Shown one piece after another: positions 19,494 to 28,550 of a stretch of DNA of 64,000 nt. This DNA comes from Pseudomonas mediterranea CFBP 5447 (GTDB lineage Bacteria > Pseudomonadota > Gammaproteobacteria > Pseudomonadales > Pseudomonadaceae): contig NZ_KN322985.1 in assembly GCF_000774145.1 (NCBI RefSeq), forward strand, positions 23,910 to 87,909, read 5' to 3'. Both the position numbers and the translations under genes were made by a program. Position 1 is the first letter of the stretch, and the number at the start of each line of letters is the position of its first letter. The notes beneath the pieces are model-generated. The model did no database searches. It had not been told where the DNA came from and was given only the letters and a program-made list of their open reading frames with translations.

Positions 19494-21884
19494 TTACCCC
19501 GGCTGCATCTCGACCCGATCCCGTCCGGCCTGCTTCGCCGCGTACACCCCTGAGTCGGCCCGCAACAGCAGGGCATCCGCGCCCTCCCCGGCGCGCCAGC
19601 TGGCGATGCCGAAGCTGGCGGTGACCACGCCCACATCCTCGATCTCCGCACCGCGCAGACCCTCCCACAGGCCTGTGGCCAAGGCATGGGCGCTTTCGCC
19701 ATCGGTGTCGGGACACAGCACCACGAATTCTTCCCCACCCAGCCGACAGAAGACATCTGTACGCCGCAGACGCTGGGAGACGCGCAGGCAAACCGCCTGC
19801 AGCACCCGGTCACCCACGGCATGGCCGTGCTGATCATTGATGCGCTTGAAGTGATCGATGTCGAGCATGATGACCGAAAGCTCCCCGGAGCCGCGTTCGA
19901 CCCGGGTCATTTCCGAGTTCAGGCGCTCCTGGAAATAACGCCGGTTGCGAATCCCGGTCAAGGCATCGGTCACGGACAGTGCCCGCAGCTCTTCTTCCAC
20001 CCGCTTGAGATCGGAAATATCCGAGATATAGCCATGCCATAGCACCCCACCGCCCGGCAGTGGCTCCGGCGTGGCCTCGACGCGCACCCAGCGCAGGCCA
20101 CGCTGTGGTAGTTGCAGCCGATATTCGTCGCGCCATGGGCTCAGGGTGTCGGCCGAGGCACGGATCGATGCACGGACCCGCGCGTTGTCCAGTGAATGGA
20201 TACGGGAGAAAACGGCTTCGGCGTTCCGGACCAGCTCGCTGGGCTCCAGTTCGTAGATGTCACGAATGCCATCGCTGGCGTAGATCACGCTGAAGCGGCC
20301 GTTGAAATCCATTTTGAACTGGTAGATGCCACCCGGCACATGGGCACTGAGCTTCTTCAGCAGCAAGTCCCGGGCCGCCAGGGCCTCGTGGACGCGCTTG
20401 CGTTCGGTGATGTCGATGCAGATCGCCAGGTGCCCGACCCAGAGCCCCTGATCGTCGAGCACGGGCGTGGCCAGCATGTTCACGGTCAAGTGGCTGCCGT
20501 CACGCCGTACCAGGGTCCATTCCCGGGCCTGCTGGCCGCCCGCCTCGCCACCTTCGAGCAGCATCGCGTGACAGGTAGGAATCGGCTTGCCGAATCGGGC
20601 GCCAAGCTCTGCGGCCCGGGCCTGGAGCTCCCGCGGCACATGGAGGCTTTCGAGGGTCATGCTCTGCAGGACTTCGAAACTCTGGTAGCCCAGCATCTGT
20701 TCGGCGCCGGCATTGAACGTGGTAATGACGCCGCGCAGATCGGTGGCGATGATCGCGACCTGGGTCGCGGCATCCAGCACGCCGCGCAACTGGCCATGGG
20801 TCCCCCGCAACTCCTGCTCCCGGGCACGCAACTCCTGGGTACGTTGTTCCACCAGGGTCAGGGCCCGTTGGCGCTGGCTGACCAGAACGTAGAGCAAGGC
20901 ACTGAGCAGGAAACTGAGCAAACCGCCCAATACCACCAGGCCCGACATCGCGGAGTGGTTGGTCGACAGGAACGTGCGACTGGGCCGCAGCTCTACCCGA
21001 TAGTCATGATCCGCCAGGCGCACCACACGGGTCGCCGCCAGGGCACTGTCGCCCGGGGGCTCGGGGGAATCGAACAGCACCTCCTCCTGATCGGCATCGG
21101 ACAGGTCCAGGACACGCATCGAAAGATTGTCATGGCTGGCCGACGGCAGGCTATCGCCCACCAGTTGGCGCATGCTGATGGCCGCTACCACATAACCGAA
21201 AGGCTCCGTAGAGGGTCCCCGGGTAACCGGTGCCACCAGCAACACGCCACGGACAAAGGCCGGCTCGACACCCACCAGGTCCAGCGGCTGCGATACTGCC
21301 ACGCTGTTCTGGCGCCGGGCCCGTTCGAGCACGGCGCGGCGCAATGGATGGGAAAGCAGATCGAAACCCAGCGTCGACTCTTGCGAACCCTGGCACTGCA
21401 CATAGAGGATCGGTACGTACTCGTCCCGTTCCGCGGCCCGCCGCAAGACGCCTGAACTGTCCGCGTCACGGATGGCGAAAGCATTGATTCGCTTATCCCG
21501 CTCCCGTTGTTCGAATGCCTGCCGCTCGTCACGCAGCACCCGTGGTGCCCAAGCAAAAGCCTGGGTACGCCGCAGCAACGTTTCGGCATACCCATGGAAC
21601 TCCTTTTCGGAAACCGCCGCCGAATTGGCAAAGAAACGCCTCAGGCTGTCGAGGCGCAATTCCTGCTCCTGGAATCTTTCCTCGATACGGCTGAAGCGTT
21701 CCTCGGCTTGCAGCTCGAAGCGCTGGCGCAGTTGCTGGCTGGACAGGCTCATCATCGCCCAGCTCAGCAAACCGGTCAGGAATATCCCGGCCAGGAACAC
21801 CAGTGAAGCCACCAGCCAGGCCGATACATCTTCGCTGATAAAGCCCAGGATCCTGGGGCGCACCGGATGCAATGCCATAGACAC
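19494..21884 (-). CDS. CHASE-PAS-PAS-GGDEF diguanylate cyclase
   Basis: 796-residue membrane sensor predicted to make cyclic di-GMP. Order: a transmembrane helix (about 22-46), a periplasmic CHASE-type region (about 70-300, with LRRFFANSAAVSEKEFHGYA), a second helix (about 318-340), a short coiled coil, two PAS/PAC modules (about 375-500 and 515-635, WVGHLAICIDITERKRV and LWHGYISDISDLKRV) and a GGDEF domain. The catalytic loop reads RLGGEEFVVL, an active-type GGEEF, and RRTD five residues upstream is an intact inhibitory site. Monocistronic; no EAL domain and no phosphodiesterase partner next door. The signal is unknown. Confidence 0.93.
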   Translation of the reverse strand: MSMALHPVRPRILGFISEDVSAWLVASLVFLAGIFLTGLLSWAMMSLSSQQLRQRFELQAEERFSRIEERFQEQELRLDSLRRFFANSAAVSEKEFHGYAETLLRRTQAFAWAPRVLRDERQAFEQRERDKRINAFAIRDADSSGVLRRAAERDEYVPILYVQCQGSQESTLGFDLLSHPLRRAVLERARRQNSVAVSQPLDLVGVEPAFVRGVLLVAPVTRGPSTEPFGYVVAAISMRQLVGDSLPSASHDNLSMRVLDLSDADQEEVLFDSPEPPGDSALAATRVVRLADHDYRVELRPSRTFLSTNHSAMSGLVVLGGLLSFLLSALLYVLVSQRQRALTLVEQRTQELRAREQELRGTHGQLRGVLDAATQVAIIATDLRGVITTFNAGAEQMLGYQSFEVLQSMTLESLHVPRELQARAAELGARFGKPIPTCHAMLLEGGEAGGQQAREWTLVRRDGSHLTVNMLATPVLDDQGLWVGHLAICIDITERKRVHEALAARDLLLKKLSAHVPGGIYQFKMDFNGRFSVIYASDGIRDIYELEPSELVRNAEAVFSRIHSLDNARVRASIRASADTLSPWRDEYRLQLPQRGLRWVRVEATPEPLPGGGVLWHGYISDISDLKRVEEELRALSVTDALTGIRNRRYFQERLNSEMTRVERGSGELSVIMLDIDHFKRINDQHGHAVGDRVLQAVCLRVSQRLRRTDVFCRLGGEEFVVLCPDTDGESAHALATGLWEGLRGAEIEDVGVVTASFGIASWRAGEGADALLLRADSGVYAAKQAGRDRVEMQPG

Positions 21885-22020
21885 AACTCGAAAAAGGGGC
21901 AGGCGTCGGTACAGCCCTGGCCACAGGCTCAGTTATAGCTATTAGCCATCACTTTGACCAGTCCTAAAATCAGGCTGGAAGCCTTGATCTACAAGGCTCC
22001 GTGGATCCAATCGGGCAATT

Positions 22021-24306
22021 TCAACGAGCCATGATCTTCCAGGCTCGGTGAATCTTGTTGTTGCGGGCGAAGTCCGGATCGATGGTAGCGGCGGTGATTT
22101 CCTCCACCGCGTAGCGCTCGCCGAGGTTGTCCTCGAGCTGGAACTTGCGGAAATTGTTGGAGAAATACAACACGCCACCCGGCGCCAGGCGAGCCATGGC
22201 CAAGTCCAGCAACTGGACATGATCGCGCTGCACATCGAACACGCCTTCCATGCGTTTGGAGTTGGAGAAGGTCGGCGGGTCGATGAAGATCAGGTCATAT
22301 TCTTCACGGCTGGCTTCAAGCCAGGCCATCACATCGCCCTGCTCCAGACGATTCTTGTCGGAAAAACCATTGAGCGACAGGTTGCGTCGCGCCCAATCCA
22401 GGTAGGTTTTCGACAAGTCGACGCTGGTGGTGCTGCGGGCGCCCCCCTTGGCGGCATGGACGCTGGCGGTCGCGGTGTAACAGAACAGGTTGAGGAAACG
22501 CTTGCCGGCCGCCTCCTTCTGGATTCGCAGGCGCATCGGCCGGTGATCGAGGAACAGCCCGGTGTCCAGGTAGTCGGTCAGGTTGACCAGCAGCTTCACG
22601 CCACCTTCGTTGACTTCGGTGAACTTGCCCTGGGCGCTCTGGCGCTCGTATTGCCTGGTGCCGCTCTGGCGCTCGCGACGCTTGATCACCACGCGACCCT
22701 TGTCGACATTCAGCGCCTGGGGAATGGCCGCCAGGGCATCGAACAACCGGGCCGAAGCCTTTTCCGGATCGATGGATTTCGGCGCGGCATATTCCTGCAC
22801 GTGCACCCAGTCGTGATAGAGGTCGATCGCCATGGAGTATTCCGGCATGTCGGCGTCATAGACCCGATAGCAGTCCACGCCTTCGCGCTTGACCCATTTG
22901 CCCAGTTGCTTGAGGTTCTTTTGCAGGCGATTGGCGAACATCTGCCCGCCTTCGCTCAAACGCGCCTGTTCGACCACTGGCGCGGGGGCCGGGGTCGGTT
23001 TGATCGGGTTGCCATTCTTGTTGTACTGGCGCTCTTGCGGTACCTCAGGCGCCTGTCCCTGCTCTTCCTGGTCAAGGCGGGCCTGCTCACGCTCGGCTTG
23101 ACGCTGTTCCGGCGTGCGACGCTCGCCGGTGACGAATTGGTCCGGCAACACCTTGATCAGCAGCAACTTGCACGGCAAGGCGCCGTTCCAGAAGGAATAC
23201 TGCTTGTGGCTGCGGATGCCCATGCGCTTGCCCAGGTCCGGGGCGCCGGTGAATACCGCCGCCTCCCAGTTCAGGCAGGCCTGGCGCAGGCGCTCGCCGA
23301 GGTTCTGGTAGAGGTAAAGCAGGCTGGCCTCATCGCCCAGACGCTCGCCGTACGGTGGGTTGCAAATCACCAGGCCTTTCTGGTTCTGGTCCGGACGCGG
23401 CTCGAACGTGGCGACCTCGCCTTGATAGATCTTGATCCACTCGCTCAGGCCGGCACGCTCGACGTTGTTGCGACCGGGTTGGATCAGCCGTGGATCGGCT
23501 TCATAACCGCGAATCCACAGGGGTGGCTTGGCCAGCCCGGCGGCGGCGCGGGCAGTGGCCTCTTCGTGGAGCTTCTTCCACAGCGCCGGCACGTGGCCCA
23601 GCCACGCGGTGAAACCCCACTGTTGGCGACGCAGGTTCGGCGCCATGTCGGTGGCAATCATGCCCGCTTCCACCAGGAAAGTGCCGACGCCGCACATCGG
23701 GTCGGCCAGGGCGCCGCCTTCAGCGGCAATGCGCGGCCAGCCGGCACGGATCAGGATGGCGGCGGCGAGGTTTTCCTTCAGTGGCGCGGCACCTTGCTGC
23801 AGGCGATAACCACGCTGGTGCAGGCTGTGGCCGGACAAGTCGAGGGAGAGGATCGCTTCGCCGCGGTCCAGGCGCAGGTGGATACGCAGGTCCGGGTTGA
23901 GCTTGTCGATGGAGGGCCGCTCGCCAGAAGGAGTGCGCAGCTTGTCGACGATGGCGTCCTTGACCTTCAAGGCGCCGAAGTGAGTGTTGTCGATGCCGGA
24001 GCCGTGACCGCTGAACTCTACCGCCAGGGTGCCATCGGCCAGCATGTGGTCTTGCCAATCGACGTCCAGCACGCCGTGGTACAGGTCCTCGGCGTTTTTC
24101 ATGGGAAAACGCTTGAGGACCAGCAACACGCGGTTGGCCAGGCGTGACCACAGGCACAGGCGATAGGCCGTTTCCATGTCGGCCATGCCGCGAACGGCCG
24201 AGGTGTGCTCGCGCGCCTCTTCAAGGCCAAGCCCGATGGCTTCCTCGAGAAGCAGGCCTTCGAGGCCCTTGGGGCAAGTGAGGAAGAGTTCGAAACGATC
24301 GGACAT
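22021..24306 (-). CDS. rlmL: bifunctional 23S rRNA methyltransferase RlmKL
   Basis: Methylates 23S rRNA at two guanines (the RlmL m2G and RlmK m7G activities fused in gammaproteobacteria). The 761-residue protein starts MSDRFELFLTCPKGLEGLL with an N-terminal THUMP region (about 45-155), then the RlmL methyltransferase half with DPMCGVGTFLVEAGM and the base-flipping CNPPYGERLG, a charged linker (about 395-450), and the RlmK half with FLNLFCYTATASVHAA and FIDPPTFSNSKRM. The upstream gap holds a structured element 26 nt before the start codon. Confidence 0.96.
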   Translation of the reverse strand: MSDRFELFLTCPKGLEGLLLEEAIGLGLEEAREHTSAVRGMADMETAYRLCLWSRLANRVLLVLKRFPMKNAEDLYHGVLDVDWQDHMLADGTLAVEFSGHGSGIDNTHFGALKVKDAIVDKLRTPSGERPSIDKLNPDLRIHLRLDRGEAILSLDLSGHSLHQRGYRLQQGAAPLKENLAAAILIRAGWPRIAAEGGALADPMCGVGTFLVEAGMIATDMAPNLRRQQWGFTAWLGHVPALWKKLHEEATARAAAGLAKPPLWIRGYEADPRLIQPGRNNVERAGLSEWIKIYQGEVATFEPRPDQNQKGLVICNPPYGERLGDEASLLYLYQNLGERLRQACLNWEAAVFTGAPDLGKRMGIRSHKQYSFWNGALPCKLLLIKVLPDQFVTGERRTPEQRQAEREQARLDQEEQGQAPEVPQERQYNKNGNPIKPTPAPAPVVEQARLSEGGQMFANRLQKNLKQLGKWVKREGVDCYRVYDADMPEYSMAIDLYHDWVHVQEYAAPKSIDPEKASARLFDALAAIPQALNVDKGRVVIKRRERQSGTRQYERQSAQGKFTEVNEGGVKLLVNLTDYLDTGLFLDHRPMRLRIQKEAAGKRFLNLFCYTATASVHAAKGGARSTTSVDLSKTYLDWARRNLSLNGFSDKNRLEQGDVMAWLEASREEYDLIFIDPPTFSNSKRMEGVFDVQRDHVQLLDLAMARLAPGGVLYFSNNFRKFQLEDNLGERYAVEEITAATIDPDFARNNKIHRAWKIMAR

Positions 24307-24331
24307 GGGGAGTTCCAGAGCCTTTGGCTAA

Positions 24332-24418
24332 GTGGACCGGGGCAACGCATTGCCGGGTCAGGTTCAATCAGGTGCTTTTCTCAAGAGCACCCGGTGGCAC
24401 GAAGGTGTGCCGTCCCAC
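24332..24418. ncRNA. candidate structured RNA between rlmL and rmf
   Basis: The ends pair (GTGGAC with GTCCCAC, one bulge) and enclose three hairpins: GGCAA-CGCA-TTGCC, a 9-bp stem beginning GGTGCTTTT and closing AAGAGCACC, and GGCAC-GAAGGT-GTGCC. Strand is undecided because the fold is nearly symmetrical. Read on the minus strand it has words reminiscent of a TPP/THI box (TTGAGA, AACCTGA, CGGCAATGC) but lacks the conserved GCG-AGGGA end. It may be a cis element of rlmL, part of the rmf upstream region or an independent small RNA. Confidence 0.35.
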
Positions 24419-24430
24419 CCTCGCCGCTCA

Positions 24431-24709
24431 GGTTAAAAGAGCTTAGATGCGGGGGCAGATAAAAAATTCGGTGTAACAAATGGTGAAAAAGTCACCCCTT
24501 TCGTCGAATAGTACCCGAGTGCAACAGGGGGACATTCTCATCCGGGAAAAGACCGCGCCTTTCAACGCAGGGCCGATCATACAGGGGTCTTGCTGAAAAG
24601 CGGACGCCGAACACGCTGTTACTTATCGCCCTAACATCTTTAATGTTACGTGCTTATGACAAAACGATCATTCCATCCATGTGACGCTTTGGTTAGAACT
24701 CAACACAGG
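24431..24709. other. gap upstream of the rmf leader
   Basis: About 280 bp of lower GC content with no gene that I can support. It presumably holds the rmf promoter; no consensus -35/-10 pair stands out strongly enough to call. Confidence 0.4.
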
Positions 24710-24802
24710 TTGACGCCACAACGGCGCCAACACCTTGGCTCGTCACGCCGGCAACGAGCCACCAACGGCAGAATGATTCTGCCCCGGCCTCAACCGAGGC
24801 CG
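24710..24802 (+). promoter_or_regulatory. multi-hairpin 5' leader of rmf
   Basis: Four consecutive hairpins: TTGACGCC/GGCGCCAA (24710-24730, one mismatch), GGCTCGT/ACGAGCC (24737-24760), GGCAGAA-TGA-TTCTGCC (24767-24783) and CGGCCTC-AACC-GAGGCCG (24785-24802). They end 37 nt before the rmf ATG. The position matches the rmf RNA motif described from Pseudomonas 5' UTRs by comparative genomics; identity with that motif is from memory and needs a covariance search. Confidence 0.6.
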
Positions 24803-24839
24803 ACGCGAAGTAACAGTCAACAAGTGAGGGCAATACCCT

Positions 24840-25055
24840 ATGAGAAGACTTAAGCGTGATCCGTTGGAAAGAGCATTTTTACGCGGTTACCAATATGGTG
24901 TTGGTGGTAAATCCCGTGAGCTTTGCCCCTTTACTCTACCGTCGGTACGTCAAGCCTGGATCAATGGCTGGCGAGAAGGACGCGGCGACAACTGGGACGG
25001 TATGACCGGCACTGCGGGTATCCACAGACTCAACGAACTTCACGCCGTCGGCTGA
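24840..25055 (+). CDS. rmf: ribosome modulation factor Rmf
   Basis: 71-residue basic protein that dimerises 70S ribosomes into inactive 100S particles in stationary phase. The sequence MRRLKRDPLERAFLRGYQYG followed by VGGKSRELCPF and RQAWINGWREGRGDNWDG is diagnostic. Start ATG at 24840 with GTGAGGG upstream. A complex leader precedes it and a strong terminator lies 91 bp after the stop. Confidence 0.96.
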   Translation: MRRLKRDPLERAFLRGYQYGVGGKSRELCPFTLPSVRQAWINGWREGRGDNWDGMTGTAGIHRLNELHAVG

Positions 25056-25145
25056 CACAGGGCTCAATACTCAGGAACTCGACAATTTCGATCCACATGA
25101 CGATTTAACCACGCGCGTCCCATCCGGACGGCGGGCTACGGCCCA

Positions 25146-25170
25146 GGGGCTCCTTCGAGGAGCCCTTTTT
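25146..25170 (+). terminator. intrinsic terminator of rmf
   Basis: GGGGCTCC-TTCG-AGGAGCCC followed by TTTTT; an 8-bp stem with a stable UUCG tetraloop. Confidence 0.92.
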
Positions 25171-25203
25171 AATGCCCGTCAGAAACCCAAGTTGCGAACA
25201 CTG

Positions 25204-25335
25204 TTGTGGCGAGGGGATTTATCCCCGCTGGGGTGCGAAGCAGCCCCCTTCGATGTATGAATCGATAAAGGTGTTTCGGTCTTGTGATTTTGGGGCTGCT
25301 TCGCAGCCCAGCGGGGATAAATCCCCTCGCCACAG
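25204..25335. repeat. inverted pair of GTGGCGAGGGGAT repeats
   Basis: Same family as 2575-2688: outer arms TTGTGGCGAGGGGATTTATC and complement, inner arms GCGAAGCAGCCCC and GGGGCTGCTTCGC. It fills the gap between the convergent rmf and pyrD. Confidence 0.88.
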
Positions 25336-25367
25336 AGGGTTTGCACAACCTTCAGGCAGTGGCTGTA

Positions 25368-26387
25368 TCAGCCCAACGCCGCAATCGCATCCACCGACTC
25401 ACGAATCAACGCCGGCCCCTTGTAGATGAAGCCCGAGTAAATCTGCACCAGGCTTGCCCCTGCGGTGATCTTCTCGGCAGCGTGCCGTCCTTCGGTGATT
25501 CCACCCGCCGCAATGATCGGCAAGCGTCCCGCCAACTCCCCGGCCAGCACCTTCACGGTGTGGGTGCTCTTGTCACGCACCGGCGCGCCGGACAATCCAC
25601 CCGCTTCGTCACCGTGCTCCAGTCCTTCGACCCCTTCGCGACCCAGCGTGGTGTTGGTGGCGATCACCGCGTCCATGCCGGTTTCGACCAGGGCCTGGGC
25701 TACCTGGGCGGTTTCTTCGTCGGTCATGTCCGGCGCGATCTTGATCGCCAACGGCACATGCCGGCCATGGGTCATCGCCAGCTCGGCACGACGCCGGGCC
25801 AGGTCGGCCAGCAGTTGCTTGAGGGAGTCACCGAACTGCAGGCTGCGCAGCCCCGGGGTGTTCGGGGAGCTGACGTTGACGGTCACGTAGCTGGCGTGGG
25901 CGTAGACCTTGTCCAGGCAGATCAGGTAATCGTCGACGGCACGCTCCACCGGCGTGTCGAAATTCTTGCCGATGTTGATGCCCAGCACGCCTTTGTATTT
26001 GGCGGCAGCCACGCGGGCCAACAGATTGTCCACACCCAGGTTGTTGAACCCCATGCGGTTGATGATCGCCTCGGCCTGCGGCAGGCGAAACAGCCGTGGC
26101 TTGGGGTTGCCCGGTTGCGGCCGTGGCGTGACGGTGCCGATTTCCACGAAGCCGAACCCCAATTGCGCGAAGCCGTCGATGGCCGCGCCGTTCTTGTCCA
26201 GGCCCGCCGCCAGCCCGACCGGGTTGGGGAACTGCAGGCCCATCACACTCACCGGCAACGATGCCGGCGCCTTGCACAACAGACCATTGAGGCCCAAACG
26301 TCCACCCGCGCCGATCAGGTCCAGGGACAGATCGTGGGAGGTTTCCGGGGAGAGTTTGAACAGCAGTTCACGGGCCAGGGTGTACAT
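25368..26387 (-). CDS. pyrD: dihydroorotate dehydrogenase (quinone), class 2
   Basis: Membrane-associated flavoenzyme of de novo pyrimidine synthesis, oxidising dihydroorotate to orotate with quinone as acceptor. The 339-residue product shows the class 2 N-terminal helical membrane-binding region ([20 protein letters not shown]), [14 protein letters not shown], the catalytic serine region [15 protein letters not shown] and the FMN-binding IIAAGGI. I chose the ATG at 26387; the reading frame stays open far upstream but that sequence overlaps the nasST control region. Divergent from nasS. Confidence 0.95.
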   Translation of the reverse strand: MYTLARELLFKLSPETSHDLSLDLIGAGGRLGLNGLLCKAPASLPVSVMGLQFPNPVGLAAGLDKNGAAIDGFAQLGFGFVEIGTVTPRPQPGNPKPRLFRLPQAEAIINRMGFNNLGVDNLLARVAAAKYKGVLGINIGKNFDTPVERAVDDYLICLDKVYAHASYVTVNVSSPNTPGLRSLQFGDSLKQLLADLARRRAELAMTHGRHVPLAIKIAPDMTDEETAQVAQALVETGMDAVIATNTTLGREGVEGLEHGDEAGGLSGAPVRDKSTHTVKVLAGELAGRLPIIAAGGITEGRHAAEKITAGASLVQIYSGFIYKGPALIRESVDAIAALG

Positions 26388-26477
26388 GGGCGGCTTTGAC
26401 TCGGGCGACGAAATGAGGCGGCGATTATAGCCGCGCAACGGCGGTTCAAGCGAGGCGCCCGCACAAAACAGCGCCGA

Positions 26478-26493
26478 TGGCATATGCCTTGCA
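26478..26493 (+). promoter_or_regulatory. sigma-54 promoter of nasST
   Basis: TGGCATATGCCTTGCA has the invariant GG (26479-26480) and GC (26491-26492) exactly 12 bp apart and closely matches TGGCAC-N5-TTGCA. Transcription should start near 26504, just ahead of the leader hairpins. Confidence 0.65.
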
Positions 26494-26511
26494 CCCCTTT
26501 GGTCATCGACG

Positions 26512-26607
26512 CTCATGCCAACGATGGAATGAGTGCCACTTGTGTGAAGGACAACGGCGTCGTCATCCGGCCTTGCTCTGGCATTCGTCCGGGTACGGCG
26601 CTTTTTT
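26512..26607 (+). promoter_or_regulatory. NasT-type antitermination leader of nasST
   Basis: Hairpin P1 is CTCATgCC-AACGAT-GGaATGAG (26512-26533), with one internal mismatch and a hexaloop with A at position 1 and G at position 4. P2 is a short GAC-AACGGC-GTC (26550-26561), also A1/G4. A terminator follows: the GGCGTCGTCATCCGG arm (26556-26570) pairs with CCGGGTACGGCGC (26589-26601), then six T. The P2 3' arm lies inside the terminator 5' arm, so the two are mutually exclusive. The leader ends 20 nt before the nasS start. Confidence 0.6.
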
Positions 26608-26627
26608 ATGTGGAAGGTGATGCCCCG

Positions 26628-27839
26628 ATGAATGAAATTCCAGCCCACCCCCTGGCCTGGGTCAATGGCAGCGACGCCCCGGAAAAAAGCGCGATCGACC
26701 TGGGCTTCATGGCCTTGAGTGACTGCGCCCCGGTCGTGGTGGCCGCCACTCAGGGCTTCGCCCAACCCTACGGCCTGACCTTGAACCTCAAGCGGCAGAC
26801 CTCCTGGGCCAACCTGCGGGACAAGCTGGTCAGCGGTGAAATCGATGCAGCCCATAGCCTGTACGGCCTGATCTACGCCGTGCACCTGGGCATCGGCGGC
26901 GTCGCGCCGACTGATATGGCGGTGCTGATGGGGCTGAACCAGAACGGCCAGAGCATCAACCTCTCCCACGGTTTGCAGGCGATGGGCGTGACCAGTCCTG
27001 AGGCACTGGAGCGCCACGTGCACCAAACTCGCCCGAAACTGACTTTTGCCCAGACATTCCCTACCGGCACCCACGCGATGTGGCTTTATTACTGGCTCGC
27101 CGCCCAGGGCATCCACCCCTTGTCAGATGTCGACAGCGTAGTGGTTCCGCCGCCGCAGATGATTGCGCACTTGCAGGCCGGGCGTATCGACGGGCTTTGT
27201 GTCGGCGAGCCCTGGTGCGCCAGCGCGGTGAAACAGAACCTCGGCTTCACCCTGGCGACGACCCAGACCATCTGGCCCGATCACCCGGAAAAAGTCCTGG
27301 GCTGTACCCGCGCGTTCGTCGAGCAGTACCCCAATACGGCGCGGGCACTGGTGATGGCCATTCTCGAAGCCAGTCGTTTCATCGAGCAGAGCACCGAGAA
27401 CCGTCGCAGCACCGCACAACTGTTGAGCGCCCCCGAATACCTCGACGCTCCGCTGGACTGCATCGAACCGCGCCTGCTGGGAATCTACGCCGATGGCCTG
27501 GGCAACAGCTGGCAGGATCCCCACGCCATGCGCTTTCATGGCGACGGCGAGGTGAACGTGCCCTACCTGTCCGACGGCATGTGGTTCATGACCCAATTCC
27601 GGCGCTGGGGCCTGTTGCGGGAAGACCCGGACTACCTGGCCGTGGCGCAGGAGGTCCAGCAACTCGAGCTGTATCGCCAGGCGTGCGCGGCACTGGGCAT
27701 CTCAACCACCTTCCAAGCGATGCGCAGCAGTCAGTTGATCGACGGCACCACCTGGGACGGCTCGGATCCGGCCGGGTATGCCCGCAGCTTCAAACTGCAC
27801 GCCTTGAGCGATGCGGCTCCCCTTTTCGCCAGCCGCTGA
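26628..27839 (+). CDS. nasS: nitrate sensor protein NasS
   Basis: 403-residue NrtA/CmpA-like periplasmic-binding-protein fold without a signal peptide, acting in the cytoplasm. In characterised systems NasS holds NasT inactive until nitrate or nitrite binds. The N terminus [20 protein letters not shown] followed by [28 protein letters not shown], plus [20 protein letters not shown] and [20 protein letters not shown], is typical. I use the ATG at 26628, behind GGAAGGTGA; the frame is open 48 codons further upstream but that segment is the leader and terminator. nasT begins 13 bp after its stop. Confidence 0.93.
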   Translation: MNEIPAHPLAWVNGSDAPEKSAIDLGFMALSDCAPVVVAATQGFAQPYGLTLNLKRQTSWANLRDKLVSGEIDAAHSLYGLIYAVHLGIGGVAPTDMAVLMGLNQNGQSINLSHGLQAMGVTSPEALERHVHQTRPKLTFAQTFPTGTHAMWLYYWLAAQGIHPLSDVDSVVVPPPQMIAHLQAGRIDGLCVGEPWCASAVKQNLGFTLATTQTIWPDHPEKVLGCTRAFVEQYPNTARALVMAILEASRFIEQSTENRRSTAQLLSAPEYLDAPLDCIEPRLLGIYADGLGNSWQDPHAMRFHGDGEVNVPYLSDGMWFMTQFRRWGLLREDPDYLAVAQEVQQLELYRQACAALGISTTFQAMRSSQLIDGTTWDGSDPAGYARSFKLHALSDAAPLFASR

Positions 27840-27852
27840 CAGGAGCCCGACC

Positions 27853-28428
27853 ATGCTGCGTATCCTGCTGATCAACGACACCGCGAAAAAAGTCGGCCGG
27901 CTGAAGGCCGCCCTGGTGGAAGCCGGGTTCGACGTCATTGACGAATCCGGACTGACCATCGACCTGCCGGAACGCGTCGAAACAGTGCGTCCTGACGTGA
28001 TCCTGATCGATACCGAGTCACCCGGGCGGGATGTCATGGAACAAGTGGTACTGGTCAGCCGCGACCAGCCACGACCGATCGTCATGTTCACCGACGAACA
28101 CGATCCGGATGTGATGCGCCAGGCGATCAAGTCGGGGGTGAGTGCCTATATCGTCGAAGGCATCCATGCCGCGCGCCTGCAACCGATTCTCGACGTGGCC
28201 ATGGCCCGCTTCGAAAGCGACCAGGCCCTGCGCGCGCAATTGCTGGCCCGGGACCAGCAACTGGCCGAACGCAAGCGCATCGAACTGGCCAAGGGCATGC
28301 TGATGAAGATGAAGGATTGCAACGAAGAGCAGGCCTACACCCTGATGCGCCGCCAGGCCATGAGCCGCCAGCAGAAGCTGATCCAGGTGGCGGAGCAGAT
28401 CATTGCGATGAATGAGCTTCTGGGCTGA
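27853..28428 (+). CDS. nasT: ANTAR-domain antiterminator NasT
   Basis: 191-residue regulator: a receiver-like domain (about 1-120; MLRILLINDTAKKVGRLKAA, DVILIDTESPGRD) and a C-terminal ANTAR RNA-binding domain (about 125-190; ERKRIELAKGMLMKMKDCNEEQAYTLM in part, RRQAMSRQQKLIQVAEQI). Free NasT binds hexaloop hairpin pairs in nitrate-assimilation leaders and prevents termination. AGGAG lies 8 bp upstream of the ATG. All three candidate target leaders lie in this window: before nasS itself, before nasA and before nirB. Confidence 0.95.
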   Translation: MLRILLINDTAKKVGRLKAALVEAGFDVIDESGLTIDLPERVETVRPDVILIDTESPGRDVMEQVVLVSRDQPRPIVMFTDEHDPDVMRQAIKSGVSAYIVEGIHAARLQPILDVAMARFESDQALRAQLLARDQQLAERKRIELAKGMLMKMKDCNEEQAYTLMRRQAMSRQQKLIQVAEQIIAMNELLG

Positions 28429-28454
28429 CGGCCTCGCGGCGCCTGGCCCGACGT

Positions 28455-28530
28455 CATCGCGAGCAGGCTCGCTCCCACAAGGGGTCGAGGTCACCCCGCT
28501 CCACTGTGGGAGCGAGCCTGCTCGCGATAG
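28455..28530. repeat. REP pair between nasT and nasA
   Basis: Inverted GTGGGAGCGAGCCTGCTCGC copies, 30-bp spacer. It ends 21 bp before the nasA sigma-54 promoter and insulates the two units. Confidence 0.9.
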
Positions 28531-28550
28531 CCTCCCCTCGATCCCCGCTG

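Noticed and set aside
21960..21995. Hairpin AGCCTTG-TAGAT-CAAGGCT downstream of rlmL as terminator
   Set aside because: The stem is fair but no T tract follows on the relevant strand.
22048..24147. Long plus-strand frame opposite rlmL
   Set aside because: Shadow of rlmL; low-complexity translation without motifs.
24332..24418. 4.5S/SRP RNA or tRNA identity for the structured segment upstream of rlmL
   Set aside because: The SRP core (GGTCAGG-N-CCGGAAGG-type loop) is missing, and no cloverleaf can be drawn despite a T-arm-like GGTTCAATC.
26484..26627. 48-codon upstream extension of nasS
   Set aside because: It would be translated through a sigma-54 promoter, two hairpins and an intrinsic terminator; the ATG at 26628 has a good ribosome site and begins the family sequence.
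26388..27116. Upstream extension of the pyrD frame over nasS
   Set aside because: The PyrD N terminus [10 protein letters not shown] starts at 26387; the extension is antisense to nasS.
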